DNA of 64,000 nucleotides, from contig CANGIQ010000005.1 in assembly GCA_947453965.1 (NCBI GenBank), positions 86,316 through 150,315 of the forward strand, written 5' to 3'. The notes beneath the pieces were generated by a model. The model did not search any database. It was not told where the DNA came from and saw only the letters and a list, made by a program, of their open reading frames with translations. This document shows positions 18,406 through 28,900 of this stretch, one piece after another. A program made the translations under genes and the position numbers. Position 1 is the stretch's first letter. The number at the start of each line of letters is the position of its first letter. This stretch comes from Comamonadaceae bacterium (GTDB lineage Bacteria; Pseudomonadota; Gammaproteobacteria; Burkholderiales; Burkholderiaceae_C).

Positions 18406-19247
18406 GTGCAGCGTCCATTCAAACCCTCATAGAAGCTGGGGTACAGGCGCCCACACTGGTCGCCATTCGTGCCACCGAGCTGTTGTTTGCCTGGAGCTTG
18501 GCCCTTCAAACACTGGAGTATTTGCGCATGGGTAAATACACCGCTGACGATGCGTTTTGGTCTTGGCAGCTACAGCGTGCAGATATTCCAAACGTCACAG
18601 CACGTGCTTGGCTGGATGTGCTGTTCAAGCCACGCATGCATCAGCTGCATTTGGTCTTACGCCTGTGCGCGGCTGCTGTGCTGGCCGTGCAGGGCGCCTC
18701 GCTGCCCTTGATGGTGTTTTTGTTTGTTGGCAACTTGCTCATCTTGATCCGTTGGCGTGGCGCATTCAACGGCGGCAGCGACTTCATGACCTTGGTGCTG
18801 CTCACGGGCTTACTCATCTCGCACGTGGTGGGCGCGTTGGGTAACGTTCAGTTGGGCTGGCAAGCCGGGTTTTGGTACATCGCGATTCAGGCCATCACGT
18901 CGTACTTTATGTCGGGGGCGGTGAAATTGCTGCGGCCTGAATGGCGCAATGGCTCGGCCATGACCATCTTTTTGAATGGGGCTATTTACGGACCGTTGTC
19001 TCCCGCACACCCCTTGCGCAACAAGTGGTTGGCATTGTTGGGTTCGTGGGGCTTCATCGTGTGGGAAATTTTGTTTCCCTTCAGCCTGTTGGACCCACGC
19101 CTTGCCGCAGTATTTTGTGCCGTGGCGGCGCTGTTTCACTTCTTGGTGTTTTGGTTCTTTGGCTTGAACCGATTCTTCTGGGCGTGGCTCTGCGCGTTTC
19201 CCGCCATCATGTGGTGCAGCGCGCAGTTCAGTGCGCGCTTTGTTTAA
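18399..19247 (+). CDS. HTTM-like polytopic membrane protein
   Basis: A 282-residue integral membrane protein with about six hydrophobic helices. The middle and end resemble the HTTM (vitamin K-dependent carboxylase-like) membrane domain: a Lys-containing helix with AVKLLRPEWRNGSAM, then FIVWEILFPF with a membrane-embedded Glu, then ALFHFLVFWFFGLNRFFW with a conserved-looking His. HTTM proteins are mostly of unknown function. It overlaps the preceding gene by 7 bp. Family assignment is by pattern and moderately certain. Confidence 0.65.
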   Translation: MLSAASIQTLIEAGVQAPTLVAIRATELLFAWSLALQTLEYLRMGKYTADDAFWSWQLQRADIPNVTARAWLDVLFKPRMHQLHLVLRLCAAAVLAVQGASLPLMVFLFVGNLLILIRWRGAFNGGSDFMTLVLLTGLLISHVVGALGNVQLGWQAGFWYIAIQAITSYFMSGAVKLLRPEWRNGSAMTIFLNGAIYGPLSPAHPLRNKWLALLGSWGFIVWEILFPFSLLDPRLAAVFCAVAALFHFLVFWFFGLNRFFWAWLCAFPAIMWCSAQFSARFV

Positions 19248-19265
19248 GTCACATCAGTCAGCGAG

Positions 19266-21293
19266 TTAAGCCATCGCGGCTTCAATCGCATCCATCGCTT
19301 CGGTCAGCTCTAACCAACGCAGCTCAAGCGCAGCCAATTCATCTTCCACTGCTTTGAGGCGTTTGCCTGCTTCGGCAATTTCGGCTGGGGGCAGGGGTGT
19401 GGCGAGTTTGTCATGCAGCGCAGTTTTTTCGGTTTCCAGCGCAGCCATGGTTTTTTCCACGCCGTCGAGCTCTTTTTTCAGCGGGCGTTTTTTCTCGTTG
19501 ATTTCTTTGCGCAGCTGGGCGTCTTCCTTGCGCTGGTCGCGAGAAGCAATGGGAGCCTTCGGAGCTTCCACCACCACAGGCACAGCCACTTCAGCCGCAG
19601 GCACCGCAGGTTTGAGCGCCGCCGCATTGGCCGCAGCCACCGCTTCGGCACGCAAGCGTTTGCCTTCCTCGAGCAGGTAGCGTTGGTAGTCGTCCAAGTC
19701 CCCGTCAAACGGTTCCACACCACCGCGCGACACCATCCAGAATTCATCACACACGGCGCGCAACAAGGCACGGTCGTGGCTGACCAGCATCACCGTGCCT
19801 TCAAACTCGTTGAGTGCCATGCTCAGCGCTTCGCGGGTGGCCAAGTCCAAGTGGTTGGTCGGCTCGTCCATCAGCAAGAGGTTGGGGCGTTGCCACACCA
19901 GCATGCACAGCACGAGGCGGGCTTTTTCGCCACCGCTCATGCTGCCCACTGCTTGCTTGACCATGTCGCCACCAAAGTTGAACTGGCCTAAGAAGCTGCG
20001 CAAATCTTGCTCGCGAGTGGCTTGACCAGCAAGCTTGCCGTCGGCGGTGAGCTTTTTGCACAGGTCAATCATGTGCTGCAGCGGGTTGTCTTCGGGGTGC
20101 AGCACGTCGAGTTCTTGCTGCGCAAAGTAGCCGATGTTCAGGCCTTTGCCTTCGGTCATGTCGCCACCAATGGCTTGCAAATCACGCGCAATGGTTTTCA
20201 CCAGCGTGGATTTACCTTGGCCGTTCGCACCCAAGATGCCAATGCGCTGGCCTGCCAGCACCGAGCGGCTGACGTTGTGCACGATGACGGTGGGTGGTGT
20301 GCCCGCAGGTGCATCGGCAGGGGCGGGGTAGCCCACGCTCACGCCTTGCATGCTCAGCATGGGGTTGGGCAAGTTGGCGGGCTCTTTGAACTCGAAGCTG
20401 AAGTCGGCATCGGCCAACAAGGGCGCAATTTTTTCCATGCGGTCCAAAGCCTTGACGCGGCTTTGCGCTTGCTTGGCTTTGCTGGCCTTGGCCTTGAAGC
20501 GTGCAATGAACTTTTGCAAATGCGCAATCTTGTCTTGCTGTTTGGCAAAGGCGTTTTGTTGCAGCTCCATTTGCTCGGCACGCATGTCTTCAAACTTGCT
20601 GTAGTTGCCGCCGTAGCGCACCAGCTTGCCGTGGTCGATGTGCAGGGTGACGTTCGTGACGGCGTCCAAAAATTCGCGGTCATGGCTGATGACCACCATC
20701 GTGCCTTCGTAGCGCTTGAGCCAGGCTTCCAGCCACACCAAAGCGTCCAAGTCCAAGTGGTTGGTGGGTTCGTCGAGCAGCAACAAATCAGAGGGACACA
20801 TCAGCGCACGGGCCAATTGCAAGCGCATGCGCCAACCTCCAGAAAAGCTGTTCACCGGGTTATCGAGTTCGGTGGTTTTAAAGCCCAGGCCCAAGATGAG
20901 CGCTTGCGCGCGCGACTGCGCATCGTGCTCGCCCGCGTCGTACAAGGCCATGTAGGCATTGCCCAAACGCTCGCCGTCTTCGGTGGCTTCTGCGGCAATG
21001 ACCTCGGCGCGTGCGTCGTTCAGCACGGTGTCGCCTTCAATCACGAAGTCGGTGGCGCTTTGCTCGGTCTCGGGCATGTCTTGGGCCACTTGGCCCATGC
21101 GCCATTGCGTGGGGATGTAGAACTCGCCCGAGTCTTCTTGCAAATTGCCATTGAGCAACGCAAACAATGACGATTTACCCGCGCCATTGCGGCCCACCAA
21201 GCCTACTTTTTCACCAGGGTTCAAGGTGACGGTGGCGCCTTCGAGCAACACCTTGGCACTGCGGCGCAAGGTGACATTTTTAATCGTGATCAT
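19266..21293 (-). CDS. yheS: ABC-F ATPase YheS
   Basis: Soluble ribosome-associated ABC-F protein of 675 residues with two ATPase domains and no membrane segment. Domain 1 has Walker A GLVGRNGAGKSS and signature FSGGWRMRLQLARAL; domain 2 has GILGANGQGKST and MSGGEKARLVL; both have DEPTNHLDL Walker B boxes. The linker between them contains the FRAKASKAKQAQSRVKALDRME pattern seen in E. coli YheS. An Ala/Lys/Glu-rich coiled-coil tail closes the protein. ABC-F proteins act on stalled or slow ribosomes. The start overlaps the prmB stop by 4 bp, so it is coupled to the dap-prmB group. Confidence 0.9.
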   Translation of the reverse strand: MITIKNVTLRRSAKVLLEGATVTLNPGEKVGLVGRNGAGKSSLFALLNGNLQEDSGEFYIPTQWRMGQVAQDMPETEQSATDFVIEGDTVLNDARAEVIAAEATEDGERLGNAYMALYDAGEHDAQSRAQALILGLGFKTTELDNPVNSFSGGWRMRLQLARALMCPSDLLLLDEPTNHLDLDALVWLEAWLKRYEGTMVVISHDREFLDAVTNVTLHIDHGKLVRYGGNYSKFEDMRAEQMELQQNAFAKQQDKIAHLQKFIARFKAKASKAKQAQSRVKALDRMEKIAPLLADADFSFEFKEPANLPNPMLSMQGVSVGYPAPADAPAGTPPTVIVHNVSRSVLAGQRIGILGANGQGKSTLVKTIARDLQAIGGDMTEGKGLNIGYFAQQELDVLHPEDNPLQHMIDLCKKLTADGKLAGQATREQDLRSFLGQFNFGGDMVKQAVGSMSGGEKARLVLCMLVWQRPNLLLMDEPTNHLDLATREALSMALNEFEGTVMLVSHDRALLRAVCDEFWMVSRGGVEPFDGDLDDYQRYLLEEGKRLRAEAVAAANAAALKPAVPAAEVAVPVVVEAPKAPIASRDQRKEDAQLRKEINEKKRPLKKELDGVEKTMAALETEKTALHDKLATPLPPAEIAEAGKRLKAVEDELAALELRWLELTEAMDAIEAAMA

Positions 21294-22198
21294 GGGTTGT
21301 TTGCGCCTTCGACAATCGCCTGGCGTGTGAGGAGTAAGACCTGGTCGTCACCAGCACTGGTCGATAGCCACACGACATCTAAATTAGGGAAGGCTGCTTC
21401 AAAGTGATCGCGTTCATGGCCAATTTCTAAGACCAACACCGCGTGCTCGCGCATGTGTGCGGGGGCGTCGCGCAGCATTTGGCGAATGAAGTCCATGCCG
21501 TCGTCACCACCGGCCAAAGCGAGCGCAGGCTCCGCTTTGAATTCAGCGGGAAGTTCAGACATGCTGTGTGCGTTCACATACGGCGGGTTGCACAGGATGA
21601 GGTCAAACAGGCCATCGGCTTGGGCCAAACCGTCTGATTCGGCCAGCGTCATGCGTCCTTCAAGGCCATGGCGTTCGATGTTGATCTGGGCCACAGCCAA
21701 AGCATCTTTGGACAAGTCCAAGCCTTGCACGGTGATGTCTGGAAAAGCCAGTGCCGCCAAGATGCCTAGGCTGCCGTTGCCCGTGCACAGGTCCAACACG
21801 CGCGTGGTGTTGGGTTCTAGCCAAGGATCGATGCTGCCTTCGGCCAACACTTCCGCAATGAGTGAGCGTGGCACGATGACGCGTTCGTCCACATAGAACG
21901 ACACGCCTTGCAACCATGCTTCGTGGGTGAGGTAAGCCGCAGGTTGACGGCTGGCAATGCGATGCGCGATGAAGGCTTGCACGCTGGCCACTTGGGTGGC
22001 GGGCAATTCGATGTTGTGCACCTCGTCCGACACATCGGTGTCGAGCGGCAAACCAAGCTTCCACAACACCAGCCAGGCAGCCTCGTCGGCGGCATTGGTG
22101 GTGCCGTGGCCGAAGCTTAAATTGCCTGCAGTGTGGGCAGCGTCAAGCTGCTGCGCGCTCTGTGCAATGAGCGCGCTGAGTGTGAGAGAGGGGTTCAT
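21290..22198 (-). CDS. prmB: Ribosomal protein L3 glutamine methyltransferase PrmB
   Basis: SAM-dependent methyltransferase of 302 residues that methylates a glutamine of ribosomal protein L3. Motif I is [17 protein letters not shown] and the catalytic motif is [20 protein letters not shown] is shared by all HemK-family enzymes, and the following [25 protein letters not shown] stretch is closer to PrmB than to PrmC. The gene overlaps both dapE (4 bp) and yheS (4 bp), which indicates coupled translation. Confidence 0.9.
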   Translation of the reverse strand: MNPSLTLSALIAQSAQQLDAAHTAGNLSFGHGTTNAADEAAWLVLWKLGLPLDTDVSDEVHNIELPATQVASVQAFIAHRIASRQPAAYLTHEAWLQGVSFYVDERVIVPRSLIAEVLAEGSIDPWLEPNTTRVLDLCTGNGSLGILAALAFPDITVQGLDLSKDALAVAQINIERHGLEGRMTLAESDGLAQADGLFDLILCNPPYVNAHSMSELPAEFKAEPALALAGGDDGMDFIRQMLRDAPAHMREHAVLVLEIGHERDHFEAAFPNLDVVWLSTSAGDDQVLLLTRQAIVEGANNP

Positions 22199-23373
22199 TG
22201 TGCGGACGTGTTGGCCGCTGAGGCCAAGCCGTGCAGCTGTTCCAGCACACGGCGGTAAATGTTTTTCAGGGGATCCAAGTCAGCCACGGCCACAAACTCG
22301 TTGATTTTGTGGATGGTGGCGTTGGGTGGGCCGAGCTCAATGACTTGTGGGCAGACTTGCGCAATGAAGCGCCCGTCGCTGGTGCCACCGGTGGTGGACA
22401 GCTCAGTCTCAATGCCCACTTCGTCACGGATGGCGGTTTGCACGGCGCCTACCAAGTCACCCGGTGTGGTGAGAAAGGGCAAGCCGCCGATGGTCCATGT
22501 GAGGTCGAAGTCCAAACTGTGTTTGTTCAACACCGCAGTCAGGCGCTGTTGCAGTTGCTCAGGCGTGGATTCGGTGCAAAAGCGAAAGTTGAAGTCCACC
22601 ACGCACGTGCCAGGAATCACATTGCTTGCGCCTGTGCCTGCGTGGATGTTGCTCACCTGCCAGCTGGTGGGTGGGAAAAAATCGTTGCCCTGGTCCCATT
22701 CAATCGCCACCAAATCAGCCAAAGCAGGGCTGAGCAAGTGGATGGGGTTTTTTGCGAGTTGCGGATAGGCAATGTGGCCTTGCACACCTTTGACGGTGAG
22801 CTTGCCGCTCATGGTGCCGCGTCGGCCGTTTTTGATCATGTCGCCCGTGCGTTCCACCGAGGTGGGTTCACCCACGATGCACCAGTCCAGCTTTTCGCCA
22901 CGGGCTTGCAGGGCTTCGCACACTTTGACAGTGCCGTCTACCGCCGGGCCTTCTTCGTCGCTGGTGAGCAAGAAGGCGATGTTGATCGCCGGATTGCTAC
23001 AAGCCGCTGCAAATTCCTCACACGCCACCACCATCGCTGCCAGCGAGGCCTTCATGTCGCTGGTACCGCGGCCAAACAGTTTGCCGTCGCGGTGGGTGGG
23101 GGTGAAGGGGTCGCTGGTCCATTGCTCGATCGGGCCGGTGGGCACCACGTCGGTGTGGCCTGCGAACACCAATGTTTTGGCGCCTGGCTGTGCGCTGCGT
23201 TTGACAGCCCACAGGTTACTCACCCGGAAGGTGTCGGGCCCACTGTCAATCCGTTCGCACGCAAACCCCAGCGGCGAGAGCCGCGCGGTGATGATGTCCA
23301 AACAGCCCGCATCCTCGGGGGTGACCGAAGGGCGCGAGATGAGTTGCTCGGTGAGCTGGAGGGTGCGAGACAT
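22195..23373 (-). CDS. dapE: Succinyl-diaminopimelate desuccinylase
   Basis: Dinuclear zinc hydrolase of 392 residues, M20 family, that removes succinate from N-succinyl-LL-diaminopimelate in lysine and peptidoglycan precursor synthesis. Metal-site motifs are [11 protein letters not shown] (His, Asp), [24 protein letters not shown] (catalytic and metal Glu) and a C-terminal [15 protein letters not shown] with its histidine. The gene lies 21 bp after dapD and overlaps prmB. Confidence 0.95.
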   Translation of the reverse strand: MSRTLQLTEQLISRPSVTPEDAGCLDIITARLSPLGFACERIDSGPDTFRVSNLWAVKRSAQPGAKTLVFAGHTDVVPTGPIEQWTSDPFTPTHRDGKLFGRGTSDMKASLAAMVVACEEFAAACSNPAINIAFLLTSDEEGPAVDGTVKVCEALQARGEKLDWCIVGEPTSVERTGDMIKNGRRGTMSGKLTVKGVQGHIAYPQLAKNPIHLLSPALADLVAIEWDQGNDFFPPTSWQVSNIHAGTGASNVIPGTCVVDFNFRFCTESTPEQLQQRLTAVLNKHSLDFDLTWTIGGLPFLTTPGDLVGAVQTAIRDEVGIETELSTTGGTSDGRFIAQVCPQVIELGPPNATIHKINEFVAVADLDPLKNIYRRVLEQLHGLASAANTSAQ

Positions 23374-23394
23374 CGACGAGGGCTTGTGTGACGA

Positions 23395-24231
23395 TCAGTC
23401 GCGCAACAAGTCGTTGATGCTGGTTTTGGAGCGGGTTTGGGCATCCACGCGCTTGACGATGATGGCGGCGTACATGCTGTAAGGCGCGCCATTGGCAGCG
23501 ACTTTAGGAATGTTGCCGCTGACCACCACCGAACCGCTGGGCACGCGGCCGTAGCTGATTTCGCCTGTGGCGCGGTCGAACAACGGCGTGCTTTGGCCGA
23601 TGTACACGCCCATGCCCAAGACCGAGTTTTCTTCGACGATGACGCCTTCAACCACTTCAGAGCGTGCGCCGATGAAACAGTTGTCTTCAATGATCGTGGG
23701 GTTGGCCTGCAAAGGCTCCAACACACCGCCTAAGCCGACACCGCCGGACAAGTGCACGTTCTTGCCCACTTGGGCGCATGAGCCCACGGTGGCCCAAGTG
23801 TCGACCATGGTGCCGCTGTCAACGTAGGCGCCGATGTTGACGTAAGAGGGCATCAAAATCGCGCCCGAAGCGATGAAGCTGCCACGACGCGCCACGGCGG
23901 GAGGCACCACGCGCACGCCGCTTTCTTTCATTTCTTCTTCGCTCAGGTGGGCGAATTTGGTTTGCACTTTGTCGTAAAAGCCCAGATCACCGGCTTTGAT
24001 GATTTCGTTGTCTTTCAAACGGAACGACAGCAACACGGCTTTTTTCAGCCATTGGTGCACAGTCCATTGACCCACGGACTCGCGGGTGGCCACGCGTAAA
24101 CGGCCTGCGTTGAGTTCAGAAATCACATGCTCGACGGCATCGCGCACTTCGTGCGAGGCATTGGTCGCGTTGATGTTGGCGCGGTTGTCCCAAGCGTTGT
24201 CGATGATGTGTTGCAGCTGATGTTGAGCCAT
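23395..24231 (-). CDS. dapD: Tetrahydrodipicolinate N-succinyltransferase
   Basis: Cytoplasmic trimeric acyltransferase of 278 residues, second enzyme of the succinylase branch. The N-terminal helical domain (about 1-105) is followed by a left-handed beta-helix of hexapeptide repeats (for example [20 protein letters not shown] and [18 protein letters not shown]) and a short C-terminal tail. Length matches the family. It lies between dapC and dapE in pathway order. Confidence 0.96.
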   Translation of the reverse strand: MAQHQLQHIIDNAWDNRANINATNASHEVRDAVEHVISELNAGRLRVATRESVGQWTVHQWLKKAVLLSFRLKDNEIIKAGDLGFYDKVQTKFAHLSEEEMKESGVRVVPPAVARRGSFIASGAILMPSYVNIGAYVDSGTMVDTWATVGSCAQVGKNVHLSGGVGLGGVLEPLQANPTIIEDNCFIGARSEVVEGVIVEENSVLGMGVYIGQSTPLFDRATGEISYGRVPSGSVVVSGNIPKVAANGAPYSMYAAIIVKRVDAQTRSKTSINDLLRD

Positions 24232-24270
24232 GGTTGTCTTCTCTTGGTTGAAATGAATCAGGGTTGAAAT

Positions 24271-25515
24271 TTAGGATGCAGAGCTTTGGCGTTGTTTGAC
24301 GAACGCGACGATGCGTTGCGCGGCTTCCAAACACTCGGCTGTTTCGGCCACCAACGCCATACGAATCCGGCCAGCACCGGGGTTGAAACCCTTGGCATCG
24401 CCGATTTGGTGGCCGTTGCGCGCCAGGTAACTGCCCGGTAAAACGGTCACATTGTATTGAGCCAGCAAATCCCTGGCGAAGCCCACGTCATCCCCACCGG
24501 GCACAGCGGCCCAGAGGTAAAAGCCCGCATCGGGCAAGCGCACATCCATCACCTCGGCTAGCAAGGGCGTGACGGCCGCAAACTTTTCACGGTACAGGGC
24601 GCGGTTGGCCACCACATGGGCTTCATCGTCCCAAGCCGCGATACTGGCGGCTTGCACCATGCCGCTCATGGCGCTGCCGTGGTAGGTGCGATAGAGCAAG
24701 AACTGTTTGAGGATCTGGGCGTCACCCGCCACAAAGCCGCTACGCATCCCCGGCACATTGCTGCGCTTGGACAGGCTGGTGAAAGCCACCAGGTTTTTAA
24801 AGTCGGTGCGGCCCAGTTTGGCGGCGGCTTCTAAGCCACCCAGGGGGGCTTCTTCGCGGAAATAAATCTCGCTGTAGCACTCGTCGCTGGCAATCACGAA
24901 GCCATATTTATCGCTCAGGGCAAACAGCTTTTCCCAATCGGCCATGGGCATCACCGCGCCAGTGGGGTTGCCAGGGGAGCACACAAACAGCAATTGGGTC
25001 TTGGCCCAGACCTCGGCGGGCACTTGGTCCCAATCGACGTTGAAGTTCAGTGCGGGGTCGCTGGGGGCGTAATAGGGCGTGGCGCCGGCCAACAAGGCCG
25101 CGCCTTCGTAGATTTGGTAGAACGGGTTCGGGCAAACCACCACTGCCTCAAGAGGCTGTCCATCCGTGCCAGTCTTGCTGGGGTCAATCACAGTCTGGGC
25201 AAACGCAAACAAAGCCTCGCGCGAGCCGTTGACGGGCAGCACTTGGGTGGCGGCGTCAAGCGCCACGCCGTAGCGACGCTGCACCCAGTGGGCGCAGGAG
25301 GCTCGCAGCGCAGGCAAACCCGCGGTGGCTGGGTAGGCGGCGAGCTGGGCGGTGGCGGTGCTCAAGGCATCCAACACCAGCTGCGGCGTGGCGTGGCGTG
25401 GCTCGCCAATGCCCAGGCTGATCGGGGCATACGCGGGATTGGGCGTGACGGTGGAGAAAAGTTGTTTCAGCCGCTCAAAAGGATAGGGCTGAAGACTCGC
25501 AAGCAAGGGGTTCAT
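24271..25515 (-). CDS. dapC: Succinyldiaminopimelate aminotransferase
   Basis: PLP-dependent class I/II aminotransferase of 414 residues that makes N-succinyl-LL-diaminopimelate. The PLP lysine is K250 in SLSKRSNVPGMRSGF; FVCSPGNPTGAV and ASDECYSEIYF are the substrate and cofactor motifs. The DapC assignment rests on sequence type plus position directly before dapD and dapE. Its ATG is preceded by a GATAAT hexamer seven bases upstream, which raises the chance of a leaderless transcript. Confidence 0.93.
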   Translation of the reverse strand: MNPLLASLQPYPFERLKQLFSTVTPNPAYAPISLGIGEPRHATPQLVLDALSTATAQLAAYPATAGLPALRASCAHWVQRRYGVALDAATQVLPVNGSREALFAFAQTVIDPSKTGTDGQPLEAVVVCPNPFYQIYEGAALLAGATPYYAPSDPALNFNVDWDQVPAEVWAKTQLLFVCSPGNPTGAVMPMADWEKLFALSDKYGFVIASDECYSEIYFREEAPLGGLEAAAKLGRTDFKNLVAFTSLSKRSNVPGMRSGFVAGDAQILKQFLLYRTYHGSAMSGMVQAASIAAWDDEAHVVANRALYREKFAAVTPLLAEVMDVRLPDAGFYLWAAVPGGDDVGFARDLLAQYNVTVLPGSYLARNGHQIGDAKGFNPGAGRIRMALVAETAECLEAAQRIVAFVKQRQSSAS

Positions 25516-25519
25516 GGCT

Positions 25520-25537
25520 GCTATTATCCCCGCGCTG
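25520..25537 (-). promoter_or_regulatory. dapC: Possible -10 element of a leaderless dapC transcript
   Basis: Read on the - strand, GATAAT is followed by AGCAGCC and then the dapC ATG. A start of transcription at the usual distance would fall on or next to the A of ATG. No convincing -35 was found at 17-18 bases, and no strong ribosome-binding site precedes the ATG. Low confidence. Confidence 0.3.
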
Positions 25538-25567
25538 TGTGACCGTTTTCGAACTCATTTTTCACTT

Positions 25568-25903
25568 ATGTTGCTTGACCTGACCCGCGCCCAAGAATTT
25601 GCCCTTGACCCGCAACAGCTGCGCGAATTGGTCATGACGTTTGAGCAGAGCTTGGCGCAAGAAATGGCGGTGATTCAAACCGCCTTGGCACAGCACGAGG
25701 CTTTGAAAGTGGAGCATTCCCTGCACGCCCTCAAAGGCTTTATGGCGCTCTTTACCGGGGAAGATTTGGCCCAGCGTGTGACCGCGCTGTACCAGAGCAG
25801 CCGCAGCCAGCCCCTGGATACAACGGGTGCTGAATTTAATTCTTTGGTACCCACTTTGAGTGCCTTGCTGACTGAGGTGAGAGCCTGGCTCGGCCCTTTA
25901 TGA
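25568..25903 (+). CDS. Hpt-domain protein (orphan)
   Basis: A 111-residue protein that is essentially one histidine-phosphotransfer helix bundle. The motif HSLHALKGFMALF gives H53 as the likely phosphorylated residue (HxLKG pattern). The ATG at 25568 is preferred to the one at 25514, because the added 18 residues would overlap the dapC promoter and do not look like protein. No sensor kinase or response regulator is nearby. The gene is 28 bp before smc on the same strand. Confidence 0.7.
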   Translation: MLLDLTRAQEFALDPQQLRELVMTFEQSLAQEMAVIQTALAQHEALKVEHSLHALKGFMALFTGEDLAQRVTALYQSSRSQPLDTTGAEFNSLVPTLSALLTEVRAWLGPL

Positions 25904-25931
25904 TCCTTCCTCTGCATAGAGAGGCTTTTCG

Positions 25932-28900
25932 GTGCGTCTGAATTCAATCAAATTATCGGGTTTCAAGTCCTTCGCGGAACCCACCAATTTCTTGCTGCCC
26001 GGCCAATTGGTCGGTGTGGTGGGGCCCAACGGCTGCGGCAAATCCAACATCATGGATGCCGTGCGCTGGGTGCTGGGCGAGTCCAAAGCCAGCGAGCTGC
26101 GTGGCGAGTCCATGCAAGACGTGATTTTCAACGGCACCACCACCCGCAAAGCCGCCAGCCGCTCCAGCGTGGAATTGGTGTTTGACAATGCCGACCACCG
26201 TGCCGGTGGCCAATGGAGCCAGTTCACCGAAATCGCGGTCAAGCGTGTGCTCACGCGTGATGGCGGCTCTAGCTACTACATCAACAACCAACCGGTGCGT
26301 CGCCGTGACGTGCAAGACGTGTTCTTGGGCACGGGCTTGGGTCCGCGTGCCTACGCCATCATTGGCCAGGGCACGATCAGCCGCATCATTGAATCTAAAC
26401 CCGAAGAACTGCGTTTGTTCTTGGAGGAAGCTGCGGGCGTCTCTAAATACAAAGAGCGCCGCCGCGAAACCGAAAACCGCTTGAGCGACACCCGCGAGAA
26501 CTTGACCCGCGTCGAAGACATCTTGCGCGAGTTGAACGCCAACCTGGAAAAGCTGGAAAAACAAGCCGAAGTGGCGCAGCGCTACCACGCCCTGCAAGCC
26601 GATGTGAACTTGAAGCAGCACCAGCTGTGGTTCTTGCGCCGTGCCGAGGCCGAGGCCGACCAAGTGGGCATCAAAACCCAAGCTGACAAAGCCTTGAATG
26701 ACTTGGAGTCGCGCATTGCCGACTTGCGTCACATCGAGGCCGATTTAGAAACCGTGCGCCAAGCCCACTATGCGGCGGGCGACCAGGTGAACCAAGCGCA
26801 GGGCGCCTTGTACGAAGCCAGCGCCGAAGTGGGGCGTTTGGAGGCGGAGATCCGCTTTGTGGTGGAAGGCCGTCAGCGTGCCGAAGCGCGCCTGATTCAA
26901 ATCAAAGAACAAACCGCGCATTGGGCGGCGCAAAGCGAGCAAGCGCAGCAAGAAATTGAAAACCTGGCCTCCATGGCCATGGATGGCGACGAAAAAGCCG
27001 TCATGCTGGCCGCGCAAGTGGAAGAGCAAGCCATGCAGCTGCCCGAGCTGGAAGAGGCTTTGCGGGTGGCCCAGCAGCGCAGCAACGAGCAGCGCGGCAG
27101 CGTGGCGCAAGTGCAGCAACAAATTCAGGTGCTGGCGGCCGATCAACGCAATATCGAAGAGCAAAGCCGTGCGCTGACGGCGCGTCATGAGCGCTTGAGC
27201 GCCGACCGCAATGCCTTGGCCTCGCCCGACGAAGTGCGCTTGAACAACTTGAAAGAACAGTTGCAAGAGGCGCAGCTGAGCGCCGAAGTCACCAGCGCGC
27301 AGCTGGAAGAACTGCAAACGCAGGTGCCCCAGTTGGATGAGGCGCGTCGCACCGCCCAGCAAGCGGTGAATGCCGAGCAAGCCAAACAAGCCGATTTGTC
27401 GGCCCGTTTGGAAGCCCTCAAGGCCTTGCAAGAAAAAGTGCAAACCGATGACAAGCTCAAGCCTTGGCTGTCCAAACATGGTTTGGACGGTTTGCAAGCG
27501 CTGTGGAGCCGCATTCACATCGACGCCGGTTGGGAAAACGCACTGGAAGCCGCGTTGCGCGAGCGCATGGCTTCGTTGGAAGTCAGCCGCTTGGACATCG
27601 TGCGTGCTTTCCAAACCGATGCACCACCTGCCAAGCTGGCTTTCTACACCGCGCCCAGTGCCTCGGCGCCTGACACCCAAGGCGCATTGCCCCGTTTGTC
27701 AGACCTGTTGCGTTTGAACGATGCTGGGCAAAAAGCCTTGCTGACCGACTGGCTCAGCGGCTGCTTCACAGCTGCCAATTTGGACGAAGCCTTGGCCAAG
27801 CGCAGCAGTTTGCAACCCGGTCAGGTGATTTATGTGTCGAGTGGCCACGCCATCAGCGCCCACAGCGTGAGCTTTTACGCACAAGACAGCGAGCAATCGG
27901 GCTTGTTGGCGCGTGCGCAAGAAATTGAAAACCTCGACAAGAGCACCAAAGCGCAAGCCTTCATCAGCGATGAGGCACGCAATACCTTGGTGCGTGCCGA
28001 GGCGGCGTATAGCGAGTCGTCGCAGCGTTTGGTCAGTGTGCGTGTCGAAGCCACGGCTGCCCAATCGCGCATGCATGAGCTGCAAGTCGAAACCTTGCGC
28101 CTGACGCAGCTGGCTGAACAAACACGTGCACGCAGCGAGCAAATCAGCGGTGATTTGTCAGAAGTCGAAGCCCAGTTGGCGGACCTGCAAGAGCGTCGTG
28201 TGACAGCCGAGGCCCGCTTTGAAGAACTCGACATGCAATTGGCGGACAGCCAAGAGCGCCATGCCCAGTTGGACGAAGCCGTCATCAATGCCGAGCGCCG
28301 CTTGAACGACAGCCGCGAGCAACAACGCAGCTTGGAGCGTCAAGCCCAAGAAGCACAGTTTGCCCAACGCAGCTTGGCCACCCGCGAGGCTGAGCTCAAA
28401 CGCATCATCGACACCGCCACCCAGCAAGCAGCATCGGTGGCCACCGAAGAGCAACGCGCGCAAGAAGACCTTACGCGTTTGACCGATGCGGCTGCCCAAG
28501 CCGGTTTGCAAAACGCCTTGAACGTCAAGATGGAGCGCGAAGCCGCCTTGGCCGCCAAGCGCAGCGAATACGACGACTTGACCACCAAGCTGCGCGCCAG
28601 CGATGAGCGCCGCTTGCAGTTGGAGCGCGAGCTCGACCCCTTGCGCCAACGCATCACCGATTTGCAACTCAAAGAACAAGCCGCACGCTTGGGGTTGGAG
28701 CAATACACCCAGCTGCTGGCCGACGCGCAAGCTGATCTTGAGGCCGTGGCCGCATCGATTCAGGACAACAACGTGCGCTTGGGCGGCTTGCAAAGCGAGA
28801 TCGATCGCTTGCACCGCGAAATCACGGCCTTGGGTGCGGTCAACCTAGCCGCGCTCGACGAGTTGGCCAGTGCCACAGAGCGCAAAACCTTCTTGGATTC

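Noticed and set aside
20007..21170. 387-codon open frame on the + strand
   Set aside because: Entirely antisense to yheS; caused by codon bias, with no recognisable domain.
22231..23391. 386-codon open frame on the + strand
   Set aside because: Antisense to dapE; same explanation.
26745..27680. 311-codon open frame on the - strand
   Set aside because: Antisense to the coiled-coil arm of smc; repetitive Leu/Gly/Gln composition typical of such shadows.
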